A DNA stretch of 64,000 nt from Bacillota bacterium (GTDB lineage Bacteria > Bacillota > UBA4882 > UBA8346), in NCBI GenBank assembly GCA_023417475.1, contig JAEZFP010000015.1, positions 1 through 64,000 on the forward strand, given 5' to 3'. This document shows, one piece after another, positions 8,701-16,294 of the stretch. Positions within the stretch are counted from its first letter, which is position 1. Every line of letters starts with the position of its first letter. The position numbers and the translations under genes are program-made. A model generated the notes under the pieces. The model ran no database searches. It saw only the letters and a list, made by a program, of their open reading frames with translations, and was not told where the DNA came from.

Positions 8701-10256
8701 CCGTCGGGATCGTTCTTGCCGGACTCCACCTGATAGCGGAAGACCAAGTTATTGGTTCCCGAACCCCCGTTGTAACTTGCATATACCGTTTCCGATCCGA
8801 TCGTAATGGGGAGTCTGGGCGTTCCAATCGCCGTAACCGCCTTATTGAAAGTAACGGTAAAATCGACCAAATCACCCAGTTTATACACTCGGTTCGTCGG
8901 AGGGGTTATCCCGACAATAAACGGGGGTAAGGGATACAACTTTACCCGGACCTGCATTATCCCTAAGCCGTATCCGGTTTCTTCGCCCCAAGCGAGGTAC
9001 AAATTTCCGCCCGATACCGCGAGCGCCGGGGTAGACGCCCTACAATCGCCATTGACATTTTGGCCGTTCGCATCGTTACCGTCGATAAATGTCCGGCTGG
9101 AGCCATCATAACGCGCGACGCGGATCCGATACGGTCTAGTCGTCGGCGCACTGAATCTTTCACTCCAGGTAATATAAAGCGCGTTACGAAAGGCGAATAA
9201 CCCGGGCGCTTGATTGACCGCCGCCGGTTCGCTTTGATTAAAGTTCAGTCCATAAGCTCCCCCGCCGTCCGCCCAATCCCAGCCGCCATTGTGATATTTT
9301 CGCAAACGGATCTGGCTGTATACGGCGGGGGCAGTTGGACTTTCATTCCAAGCCAGATACAACGTGCCGTTTAGATCCGCCAACCTTGGTTTGTAGGCAT
9401 TTTTAGCAGGATTAAAATTGAACGATTCGGCGGCGCCATCGTTGACAAAACTCCATAATCCGCCGCTTGGATCGTAACATTTGATTTTAACCAGATTAAC
9501 TGAATTATTCTCCAACCAAGCCGTATATAATTTGCCATTCGACGCCGTCATAACCGGGTAGGTCGCATCGTTAGCGCTCGACTGATTGAGTCCGGCGTCG
9601 CCGTTGCCGTCAACCGCGCTCCAGCTTGTCCCGTCCAAAACGCTGACCCGGACCTGCCGTGGACTTGCCGCATGGTCGGCGCCGGAAGATTCCACCCACG
9701 TCGCATAGAGTTTACCTCCCATTACCGTTAACGCGGGGTGATACGCGTAAGCGCCCGGGTGATGATTGATCGAATTGGTATAATTAAACGTTTGGGTATT
9801 TTGAACCCAAGTCCACGTTCCGTCTTGGTACTTTTTGACCCGGATCAGATTGGTGCCGCTGTGTCCGGCGCCGTTTTGATCATCTTCCGACCATGCCACA
9901 TATAAAGCGTGGTTATACGCTGCGACAGCAGGTTCGCTTTCGGAGGCCAACGCGTTTCCCGCGGTATAAATGAGTCCTCCGTTATCGATAAAGCTCCAAT
10001 TGCCGTCGCCGTTATGGACCTTTACCCGAACCAAATTATTTTCCAGCCAAACCGCAAACAACGTTCCATCGACGTCTTGAAGTTTTGGTTCCGTTGCCGT
10101 TTTGCTGGAGTCATTGTTAATCCCGGTCGTTAAACCTCCGTCCATTGCGGACCAAGTCTGGGCCGGTACGGCGTTTGTCCCAGCAAAACTCAACAGTAAG
10201 CAAAACGCGATCGCGATTCCCAAAATTTTCCCCCACCGAATCGACGCTAGAATCAT
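5754..10256 (-). CDS. Giant secreted repeat protein (propeller-like, Ig-like, Fn3, GLUG)
   Basis: A 1500-residue exported protein. A signal peptide (ILGIAIAFCLLLSFAGTNA) is followed by about eight propeller-like repeats of 50-60 residues (LYVAWSE, IRVKKYQDG) to about 430. Then come bacterial Ig-like modules at about 445-745 (VTFSEAVTGF, ITIDTVAPTVTIT), one fibronectin III domain at about 750-840, a GLUG-repeat region at about 847-1145, and a second propeller-like block to the end. No catalytic motif is visible, so surface adhesion or a scaffold is inferred. I prefer the ATG behind GGAGGGGAAAAA over an upstream GTG. The lasso precursor gene begins 11 nt after the stop, so readthrough from this gene probably supplies the lasso operon. 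Confidence 0.85.
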   Translation of the reverse strand: MILASIRWGKILGIAIAFCLLLSFAGTNAVPAQTWSAMDGGLTTGINNDSSKTATEPKLQDVDGTLFAVWLENNLVRVKVHNGDGNWSFIDNGGLIYTAGNALASESEPAVAAYNHALYVAWSEDDQNGAGHSGTNLIRVKKYQDGTWTWVQNTQTFNYTNSINHHPGAYAYHPALTVMGGKLYATWVESSGADHAASPRQVRVSVLDGTSWSAVDGNGDAGLNQSSANDATYPVMTASNGKLYTAWLENNSVNLVKIKCYDPSGGLWSFVNDGAAESFNFNPAKNAYKPRLADLNGTLYLAWNESPTAPAVYSQIRLRKYHNGGWDWADGGGAYGLNFNQSEPAAVNQAPGLFAFRNALYITWSERFSAPTTRPYRIRVARYDGSSRTFIDGNDANGQNVNGDCRASTPALAVSGGNLYLAWGEETGYGLGIMQVRVKLYPLPPFIVGITPPTNRVYKLGDLVDFTVTFNKAVTAIGTPRLPITIGSETVYASYNGGSGTNNLVFRYQVESGKNDPDGLTLGAALDLNGATATMKDSAGNDAELTLTGVDTSGITIDTVAPTVTITAAAPNWTNTPLIPVTITFSEAVTGFTAADIAVGNGTKSGFATVNPYTYTVEIIPSGQGTVTVDVAANVAQDAAGNGNGAAVRLSRTYDSVAPAVTITSIAPNPTKNAPIPVTVNFSESVTGFEVDDIVVTNGIKNGFGGSGTTYTVDITPAGAGAVTVNIAAGVAQDAAGNENTAAAAFSIDYITIPGVPTGVAATAGDTDAVVRFISPSDNGGSPITHYTVYCFQGVTPVQTVDTTGTYLTVTGLTNGLRYTFAVSATNAAGNSALSPVSAGVTPTAYFAGGAGTVDQPYIIKTADQLDKVRYRLGSYFKLDADIDLSSYGTAYDGGAGWRPIADASGPFTGNFDGAKHTVSNLFINRAAASGVGLFGCFGPGAVIKNLRLEQLNVNGGAGTGSLAGYSEGTATQKIVIQNVYAAGTLSAVTNCGGLVGLSRYTDIGQTGTAVVVVSSANYAGGLVGYQATGATIVNSYAKGDVTQSGGSGCGGLLGYNASNAVVTQTYASGAVHGTSSGGLIGVNDGTVNGSYYDSQTTGQSDVGKGMAALTGAMKDQSAFSGWDFTNTWSIHQGIGYPYLQGQEPLAPIDGGSLNLDQANRALTPKMMVHNKQLYVAWAEYQSGHTQIRVKQYDGLNWNLIGDSLNVNPDAGAYNPVLIDYQSSLYLAWYEETGPDRYQVYLRRYHDATGVWSDSANLSYTANKAYNVKLISYNNALYAVWTEKTAVEQIRVKRLGSSGWEPADQGTLNFDATSKALAPTMAVYNGKLFAAWGEAGNIRVKSYDGNAGNTWTAADNSILDYDAAKTAVAPILVNCSGQLYLVWIEKNAGGFYQGRAKKYNGISWDWAGSDSINYDSAQSISMLNAYGDQGVLIATWTENGLIRFKSYNGATWQAADNGGINYDAAKAATALDLIEYHGKLYIAWQESNGTTDQLRIRNLE

Positions 10257-10340
10257 TTTTTCCCCTCCCGTCTTCACTTTGATTCGCTTTGCCGGTTCGA
10301 TTGAAATATGGTGACCGGCAGTTTCTCAACCGGATAATAA

Positions 10341-10373
10341 CATACCCGGAGAGCGCATTCTCTCGCGGGTATG
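10341..10373. other. Strong intergenic hairpin between discoidin and giant-protein genes
   Basis: CATACCCG plus GAGAG pair with CTCTC plus CGGGTATG around a 6-nt loop, with a single bulged base. There is no T-run on either strand. It may be a processing or stability element that sets unequal expression of the genes on either side, rather than a complete terminator. Confidence 0.6.
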
Positions 10374-10448
10374 CCACGGTTGAAGAAGAACATATAATTT
10401 TTTCTGACGCCGTTCATTCCATCCCTTCCCCCGTGGAACGGCGAATCC

Positions 10449-11456
10449 TTAGAACAACACGACAACCGTATACGAAGTGACTTGGCCCCCACTGCTTTTA
10501 ATCGTGATCGAAATAAGGTTTTCTCCCGATTGCAAATTGACCAGCAATGGGTTGCCGCTGGCCACCGCCACATTATTCACCCTAATCTCGCCGGCGCCGG
10601 TCGGAGTCACCAACACGCTGGCCACTATCGCTTCGGCCGAATAGGTATAGATTTGCGGCGCAAACGTCGGAGATAAAGGAATTATGGACAAATCCCCGGG
10701 ATTTTGCAGTTGCAAATTGGACAAGTACACTGGAGCGGCCGAAGCCCGCGTCACGATGAGATTATATTTGTCCGTCATTGTCCGGTCCGCCGAGGTCACC
10801 GTCACTCCGATGACGTTCGTGCCGATACCCAACGGAACAGTCGCCGGCAGCGAATATGTTTCCGAATCTTTCCCAACGGTGACAGTGGCGGTGTTCTGCT
10901 GCGCAACCGGAGTAATGGTGATGTTTTGCACCGAATTGGCCACATCCACCGAATAATCAAAAACTTGCGGCGTAAAAGCCGGAGAAAGCGTTCCCGGACT
11001 AACCGTCAACGACGCCAGGTAGGGCGGGTTGTCCTGGTTGTAAACCTCAAGATCGGTAATGGACGCGACCTTATTATTGACACTTAGCCCTTTGGTGATC
11101 GCGACGCGGAGATAACGAACCTCAACCGGCGCAGTCAGAAACGTCACCGAACTATTGATATTTCCAATATAAGAGCGGAGCGTAGCCCAATTGATAAGAT
11201 CTAAACTGCCTTGAATCATAAAATCTTGTAAGTTATAATTGCTAGTCCAACCGGCAGCGGTGTCCCCCATCATTTTGATAACGACTTGATTAATCCAATT
11301 GGGAGCCAACAGATCCACCATCATCCAGGTCGGCATATTGGCGTCCACCCAACGGCTGGTCTTTGAGGACGATCCGTTGACCGCCCGGTTTGGGGTGAAC
11401 GGGGCAAATGAACTTTGCGACTGAGCCGGTTTGTTTAACGCTATATTTGAAGACAT
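10449..11456 (-). CDS. Discoidin (F5/8 C)-like protein with cadherin-like beta-sandwich repeats
   Basis: A 335-residue protein. The N-terminal 135 residues (NIALNKPAQSQSS, AVNGSSSKTSRWVD, WMMVDL) match the F5/8 type C carbohydrate-binding fold. Two or three PF12733-type cadherin-like repeats follow (LSPAFTPQVFDYSV; LSPTFAPQIYTYSA). No signal peptide is visible, unlike the next gene, so export would need another route. The ATG follows AAGGAAGG. It sits 59 nt after the last tail-collar paralogue and upstream of the giant protein, suggesting one surface-structure operon. Its ligand cannot be read from sequence. Confidence 0.75.
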   Translation of the reverse strand: MSSNIALNKPAQSQSSFAPFTPNRAVNGSSSKTSRWVDANMPTWMMVDLLAPNWINQVVIKMMGDTAAGWTSNYNLQDFMIQGSLDLINWATLRSYIGNINSSVTFLTAPVEVRYLRVAITKGLSVNNKVASITDLEVYNQDNPPYLASLTVSPGTLSPAFTPQVFDYSVDVANSVQNITITPVAQQNTATVTVGKDSETYSLPATVPLGIGTNVIGVTVTSADRTMTDKYNLIVTRASAAPVYLSNLQLQNPGDLSIIPLSPTFAPQIYTYSAEAIVASVLVTPTGAGEIRVNNVAVASGNPLLVNLQSGENLISITIKSSGGQVTSYTVVVLF

Positions 11457-11515
11457 TGATTCGCCTTCCTTTCTCAAGCTCTTGGCCTGATGTTATCGGA
11501 TAAATTTAAATTTCC

Positions 11516-11758
11516 TCAAGTCCGCGGCGGAAATAACCCTGCAGTCACCATGACATAACGTAATTTCGGATCCGGTTCCAAGCCCAACATGTTCGGTAGT
11601 GCAAACGTGTTGATGCCGTCTCCGCCAAAGGTATTGCCAATTAACGCAAACAGCGTCGAATTATCCCGAATATACAAGATACGGCCGTCGCAGCGCATCA
11701 TATCGATGGTGTCAAAGGTAAACGCAACCAACCGGATAAGCGCCATGTAGTCGTCCAT
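11516..11758 (-). CDS. Short phage tail-collar-domain protein, paralogue 4
   Basis: An 80-residue protein of the phage tail collar / microcystin-dependent-protein type (PF07484), with CDGRILYI, LFALIGNTFGGDGINTFALPN and a C-terminal GLFPPRT. The family is normally about 150-200 residues, so this is essentially a lone collar domain. It is the most divergent of the four and the last before the discoidin gene. It could form a fibre-tip trimer on the cell surface or a tail-like particle; no other phage genes are near. Confidence 0.75.
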   Translation of the reverse strand: MDDYMALIRLVAFTFDTIDMMRCDGRILYIRDNSTLFALIGNTFGGDGINTFALPNMLGLEPDPKLRYVMVTAGLFPPRT

Positions 11759-11794
11759 TATTTAAACCTCCTTTAATCAAATCACTCCCAAAAA

Positions 11795-12034
11795 CTACTG
11801 CCGTGACGGATAATAGCCGGCGTAACAAATGCAATACATCACTCCGGGCGGGGCGGCGTTCGATAGATTGGGCAGGTTGAAGGTGGTCGTCCCATTCCCG
11901 CCGAAGGTGGTGCCGATCAATGAATATAAGGCCGAATATTGACTGATTTGCAACGTCGCTCCGTCGCATTGTAAAGCACCAACGGTGCTATAATTAAATC
12001 CTTGCAGAAAAATGGATCCAATCGTTTCTTCCAT
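11795..12034 (-). CDS. Short phage tail-collar-domain protein, paralogue 3
   Basis: A 79-residue collar-domain protein starting at MEETIGSIF, behind AAAGGAG. It carries LQCDGATLQISQYSALYSLIG, split by family pattern into CDGA and LYSLIGTTFGGNGTTTFNLPN, and ends in GYYPSRQ. It is similar over its whole length to the other three paralogues, which points to tandem duplication. Function as a surface or tail-like fibre component is inferred. Confidence 0.75.
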   Translation of the reverse strand: MEETIGSIFLQGFNYSTVGALQCDGATLQISQYSALYSLIGTTFGGNGTTTFNLPNLSNAAPPGVMYCICYAGYYPSRQ

Positions 12035-12070
12035 CAATTGAAACACTCCTTTCATCATCAATGCGGGTTG

Positions 12071-12307
12071 TCATTTTCGTACCGGGAAAATTCCTTCGCT
12101 GGCGATGCAAATTATTGTGCCCGGCGCTTCCGATTTAACAAAATTCGGCACGGCGAACGTGAGGCCGCTACGGCCAAACCGGGTCCCGATCACCGCGAAC
12201 AATGGTTGGTATTGGGTGACTGACAATTCCGCGCCGTTGCATTCCAACCAACCTTCCGGAGGATTGGAAAATGCGAATGTGCGAATCTCTCCAATAAAAT
12301 TATCCAT
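12071..12307 (-). CDS. Short phage tail-collar-domain protein, paralogue 2
   Basis: A 78-residue collar-domain protein with GWLECNGAELSV, LFAVIGTRFGRSGLTFAVPN and a C-terminal GIFPVRK. The ATG follows AAAGGAAAACAAG-like sequence. It shares the GW-x-x-CNGA and ALPN-like landmarks with paralogue 1. It lies 30 nt downstream of that gene and 36 nt before paralogue 3. Confidence 0.75.
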   Translation of the reverse strand: MDNFIGEIRTFAFSNPPEGWLECNGAELSVTQYQPLFAVIGTRFGRSGLTFAVPNFVKSEAPGTIICIASEGIFPVRK

Positions 12308-12337
12308 CTTGTTTTCCTTTCAAAAATTGGTTTACAA

Positions 12338-12577
12338 TTATTCCCGTATCGGATAAAGGCCCATGATCGCGATGTAAAACTTCATTCCCGTCGGCGCGCA
12401 GTCGCTCAAATTGGGTAAAGCATAGGTTGTCCTCCCGTCACCTCCGAATTGATTGCCGATTAATGAATAGAGGGCGGTGTTTTGCCTGATTTGCATTATT
12501 GCGCCGTTACATTCAGCCCAACCAAACGGGACAAAATTAAATGGAAACAATTTTATTTCTGCTAGATAGGGGTCCAT
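12338..12577 (-). CDS. Short phage tail-collar-domain protein, paralogue 1
   Basis: A 79-residue collar-domain protein with PFGWAECNGAIMQI, LYSLIGNQFGGDGRTTYALPN-type core and a C-terminal GLYPIRE. It is first in the minus-strand run that continues through the discoidin protein, giant protein and lasso genes. An AGAAAGGAGAAACGAC ribosome binding region precedes the ATG. The AT-rich 12578-12713 segment upstream should hold the operon promoter, but I could not fix it. Confidence 0.8.
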   Translation of the reverse strand: MDPYLAEIKLFPFNFVPFGWAECNGAIMQIRQNTALYSLIGNQFGGDGRTTYALPNLSDCAPTGMKFYIAIMGLYPIRE

Positions 12578-12713
12578 GTCGTTTCTCCTTTCTTATAAAT
12601 GTAATGGTTGTAAAATCCGACCAATTAAATTAATTACCAATCCAAACTTTCCTATTTTTATCTAATCATAAAAAGCAAAAAACCACATCATACCAAAGTA
12701 TGAGAAAAGACAA

Positions 12714-12747
12714 TAAAAAAGGATATCCGCAGCTTACGCAAATATCC
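12714..12747 (-). terminator. Probable terminator of the LuxR-family gene
   Basis: GGATAT...ATATCC stem with a GC-containing inner loop, followed on the minus strand by six T residues (A-run 12715-12720). It lies about 60 nt past the regulator stop and separates it from the tail-collar operon. Confidence 0.6.
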
Positions 12748-12809
12748 ATTAAAGCTTTTCGTGAAAAATTTCCAAGCGACAATATACTTCAATGACGAGG
12801 CAGTCCTTC

Positions 12810-15422
12810 CTACTCTAACAAACCGGCCTCACGGGCCAATTTGACGCATTGCAAGCGGTTTTTTACCCCTAACTTGCCGTAAATATTCCCGGTATGGCAT
12901 TTAACCGTCGACAAACCGATGCCCAATTTCCGCCCAATCTCCTGATTGGTATCTCCCTCCAGCAGCAAAGCAAGAACCTTTCTCTCCTGACCGGTCAGCA
13001 GCTTTTTTTCTCCCGCGGCCGCAGTTTCGCGCCCGGCCAACGGATAGGTTCGCAAATTTTCAGCGATCTGCTTATGCAACTCTTTGACAAACGCGATGAG
13101 CGGAGCGCTATCTGTTTCATTCCGCTCTTTGCGGCGCAGTTTGAGAAATCGCGCCAAAAGATCCGCCATCGGCGCTCCCTCGTCAATATAACTCCGAATA
13201 TAGCCCTTCTCGCTTCCGAGCCATAGTGATTTTTCGAGACAAAGAGCCGCGCCGGACTGATCGTTATTTTGATACGCTACCATTGCCAGCAGGTTTAATA
13301 CTTCGACAAGACTATGGGGCCGGTCGGTCCCTGCGGCGAAGGTTTGCAGCCGCGTCAAAAGCAGTTCGGCGTCACGCCAACGTTCTTTCGCCATCAGCAC
13401 CCGGGCGTACACCAGCAGTTCGTACTCACGCACCCGGCTGATCTCCATAAAAATATCCAGTTTGCATGCGTTAAGCCATTGCTCTGCCTGTTCGAACGCC
13501 GCACTGTCCAAAAACAACCGGCACCGAAACGCCTCAACCATCGACCGCCAGTGGATCCGGGTGCCGCATTGCAAACTCCTGTTGCATTCATCTAAAGCGG
13601 TCTGAGCGCCCTGGAGATCCCCCCAGGCTTTTCGCAACCGCGCGATATTAATCATGACCGGGACGAATGCTCCCGGACAATCGGCGGCCCGGGCCTCCTC
13701 CAGCCCTTCCAACAGATAGGGAAAGGCTTCCTCAAGCCGGTTGTTTTCATAAAGATATTCGCCGGCAGCCAACGGCGCATAACCCGGATTAATGGAGATC
13801 ATCCGCCGGTAATCGGCAACCATTTTCCGATAGCTTTCCGGATTCGCCCCAAAAAGCTCCACCACTTCGTGGTTGGTACAACGATAGAAATAAATATCGG
13901 TCGTGTTTAAATCCAGGTATCCGACCATTTTATAATAGCCGTCGGTATTGGCGATTGCCGCCGCTTTGATGTATGATGGCAAGTCCCGGATCTTACCCTC
14001 TTTCATGAGTTGGTTGGCCTTGATCAAACAAATTACCGTTTGCGACCTGTTGTTTAATTCCCGATTGGCAGTGTATTTTTCCGTGGCGGCCAGACTGTCC
14101 ATTCTCCCAATCCATTCCCGGGCCAGGTCAAAACGGTTCATTTCCGCGTAATACAACGCGTATTCGGCGCAGATCAGAAAGCTCCGTCGCTGATAGTCCT
14201 CGGGCAACCGGACAATCCAGGAAAGCAGCCGCGTGAATTCCTTCCGCGGACCCCAATAGTTAATCTGTTCTTCAATCAGGCTTACGGCTTCCCGATAGGC
14301 GCCGTAGTCCAAAAAGTGTTCAATGGCTTTGGAAGAGATGCCATTCTCCAGATACCAGGAAGCAGCTTGTTTGTGAAGCACCGGGAGGAGCTGTGAATTT
14401 CGCTCCAGCAATTGGCGGTATAAAAACTCTTTAAACAGAGGGTGAAAGGCGTATTCCCGGTTATCTTCATCCAACGGGGTAAGAAAACCGTTACGTTCAC
14501 TGATCTCTTGCAACAGACGATCGGCGTTGGCATCACCGGTGACCGCATCACATAACGGTCCGCAAAGGACGTCCAGAATCGAGATCTTCATGGCAAAGTC
14601 CTGTTTTTCCTCGGGCCAGAAGTTCAATACTTCATCTTTCAGGTATTGATTAATATCGTTTTTGCATTTAATCAACGGACCTCTGAAGATATCCCGTCCC
14701 CCGCTTTCCTCCAGCGACATGGCGATGGCCACCAAAGCCGCGCCCCAACCCTCCGTGTTATTTTCAACCTTTTGGAGCTCGGTGTTGGTGAGCGAAAAAC
14801 CCCGGATATGATAAAAACGGGCGATTTCTTCCGACTGAAAGCATAAATCTTGAAAATCGATCCGCAGCAATTGCGATGTAATTCCGTGTTTTGCCAATTC
14901 CAACCGGGGCTCTTCCCGGCCGATCAAAACCACATGCATTTTCGGGGGTAGATAGTTGATAAGATAGGACAATCCCTTAATAATGGCGGGATTGGTGATG
15001 CGGTGAATATCATCGAGGATGAACAGGAAGTCGTCTTTCCGATCGGTTAGCCAGTCGATCAAAATGTTCAGGTGAATGTTGGCGCTCGTTAATTCCGGCG
15101 CGGCGAAGACAAAATCCACGCTTCGGCTTAGTCCGGCCGCTATTCCGTCCAATGCGGCGCAGCAATAACGCCAAAACTCCGTGGGGTTGTTGTCAACGGC
15201 ATCCAATGAGACCCAGGCCGCGAGCAACCTTCGTTTTTCCAACCATTCCACCACGGCGGTGGTTTTGCCATAACCGGCCGGCGCCGTGATCAGGGTAACT
15301 TTGCGTTTGAGCGAATGATCCAACTTTCGAATCAGCCGTTCCCGGGAGATTAAATACGGATTGGCACCCGGTTTCGTGTATTTGGTCTTGATCAATCCGC
15401 TACGAATTTCCACTTCGGTCAT
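12810..15422 (-). CDS. MalT-type LuxR-family ATP-dependent transcription regulator
   Basis: An 870-residue STAND-type regulator. It has a P-loop TAPAGYGKTT near residue 50, LFILDDIHRI as Walker B, an NB-ARC/winged-helix region, TPR-like helices across the centre, and a C-terminal LuxR helix-turn-helix (LTGQERKVLALLLEGDTNQEIGRKL, split; then STVKCHTGNIYGKL). The usual model is an inducer-gated ATP switch that activates nearby promoters. It is encoded just upstream of, and on the same strand as, the tail-collar/lasso run, so control of that run is a reasonable inference. I chose the ATG at 15422 over a GTG 12 nt upstream because GGGGAG fits it better. Confidence 0.9.
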   Translation of the reverse strand: MTEVEIRSGLIKTKYTKPGANPYLISRERLIRKLDHSLKRKVTLITAPAGYGKTTAVVEWLEKRRLLAAWVSLDAVDNNPTEFWRYCCAALDGIAAGLSRSVDFVFAAPELTSANIHLNILIDWLTDRKDDFLFILDDIHRITNPAIIKGLSYLINYLPPKMHVVLIGREEPRLELAKHGITSQLLRIDFQDLCFQSEEIARFYHIRGFSLTNTELQKVENNTEGWGAALVAIAMSLEESGGRDIFRGPLIKCKNDINQYLKDEVLNFWPEEKQDFAMKISILDVLCGPLCDAVTGDANADRLLQEISERNGFLTPLDEDNREYAFHPLFKEFLYRQLLERNSQLLPVLHKQAASWYLENGISSKAIEHFLDYGAYREAVSLIEEQINYWGPRKEFTRLLSWIVRLPEDYQRRSFLICAEYALYYAEMNRFDLAREWIGRMDSLAATEKYTANRELNNRSQTVICLIKANQLMKEGKIRDLPSYIKAAAIANTDGYYKMVGYLDLNTTDIYFYRCTNHEVVELFGANPESYRKMVADYRRMISINPGYAPLAAGEYLYENNRLEEAFPYLLEGLEEARAADCPGAFVPVMINIARLRKAWGDLQGAQTALDECNRSLQCGTRIHWRSMVEAFRCRLFLDSAAFEQAEQWLNACKLDIFMEISRVREYELLVYARVLMAKERWRDAELLLTRLQTFAAGTDRPHSLVEVLNLLAMVAYQNNDQSGAALCLEKSLWLGSEKGYIRSYIDEGAPMADLLARFLKLRRKERNETDSAPLIAFVKELHKQIAENLRTYPLAGRETAAAGEKKLLTGQERKVLALLLEGDTNQEIGRKLGIGLSTVKCHTGNIYGKLGVKNRLQCVKLAREAGLLE

Positions 15423-15566
15423 TCCCCACGCCACTCCCCATACTGACGGTCCCCGGCTACACTCCTTTACCTACATTCCTATATTATCACATCAATGGTC
15501 AATGTTGGTAGAAAAATTATGTAACCCAACACCTCCTTCTCTCGGATAGACGGAAATAACGGCCAA

Positions 15567-15593
15567 CAAAAAACACCCCAAAAATGAGGTGTT
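15567..15593 (-). terminator. Terminator of the ICMT gene
   Basis: AACACC/GGTGTT stem with an AT-rich loop, followed by six T residues on the minus strand. It closes the metal-resistance operon 84 nt after the ICMT stop. Confidence 0.7.
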
Positions 15594-15676
15594 GGTTTAC
15601 CGTATAATCTCCCTTTTGGTACGCTTCTGTCCTTGTGACCGTGAAAATGAGCGCTCCATATCTTTACCAACTTCCA

Positions 15677-16279
15677 CTACCAGAAATAGCGATGGGTTTT
15701 CTCCCGGTACTCTTCATATTCTGAACCAAACGCCGCTTCCAAATGCTTTTCTTCCGCTAAAACCAATTGATGAAACGTATAGATTACCGCTACCATCGTC
15801 ATCAGTGTCGGTAGGTCTTGATAGATAATCACTAAACCGAATGTCATTACATAACACCCAAGAAAAGCCGGGTTGCGGCTGAATTGATAAATTCCGTCCG
15901 TAACAAGCCGAGTCGCCGTTTGTTTGTCGATTCCCACCCGCCAGGAATCTTTCATCCAGTACATCGCGGCGGCAAACAAGGTTATCCCAATGAATATGCC
16001 GATTAATCCATAGATCTTCATATACGAATTGGGCATCAGACAACAAATATAACTGTCGAGGAACTGTTTGAAAAACACTTCGCCAATCCAGACCATCATC
16101 CATAGGAACGCTGCCAGTTTAACTTGGAGCTCCACTCTCTTTAATTTGCGCGGTTTGTTCCCTTGGGTGAAGGCATACGCATTAATTTTCGCTTTTTGAC
16201 GTAAGACGATCAGTTTCCATAGGAACAACCCGCTAAAAAGTATGAGCAGCAATAATGATACCTGATTGGTCCAATGCAT
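15677..16279 (-). CDS. Isoprenylcysteine methyltransferase (ICMT)-like integral membrane protein
   Basis: A 200-residue membrane protein with about five hydrophobic segments. Its C-terminal signature is of the ICMT/phospholipid methyltransferase superfamily: LVTDGIYQFSRNPAFLG, then LVLAEEKHLEAAFGSEYEEY. That region binds S-adenosylmethionine and methylates small or lipid substrates at the membrane. It starts 15 nt after the metal ATPase stop, so it is in the same operon. ICMT-like genes next to metal transporters are common in bacteria, but the substrate here is not identifiable. Confidence 0.8.
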   Translation of the reverse strand: MHWTNQVSLLLLILFSGLFLWKLIVLRQKAKINAYAFTQGNKPRKLKRVELQVKLAAFLWMMVWIGEVFFKQFLDSYICCLMPNSYMKIYGLIGIFIGITLFAAAMYWMKDSWRVGIDKQTATRLVTDGIYQFSRNPAFLGCYVMTFGLVIIYQDLPTLMTMVAVIYTFHQLVLAEEKHLEAAFGSEYEEYREKTHRYFW

Positions 16280-16294
16280 GATGAATACCTTTTC

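Noticed and set aside
10274..10417. 48-residue minus-strand frame starting MNGVRKNY between the discoidin and giant genes
   Set aside because: It lies over the strong hairpin and overlaps the next gene's start region, with no recognisable features. GGAAGGG precedes it, so it is not fully excluded.
11516..12577. Prophage remnant
   Set aside because: Only collar-domain paralogues are present. No capsid, terminase, integrase or lysis genes are in the region.
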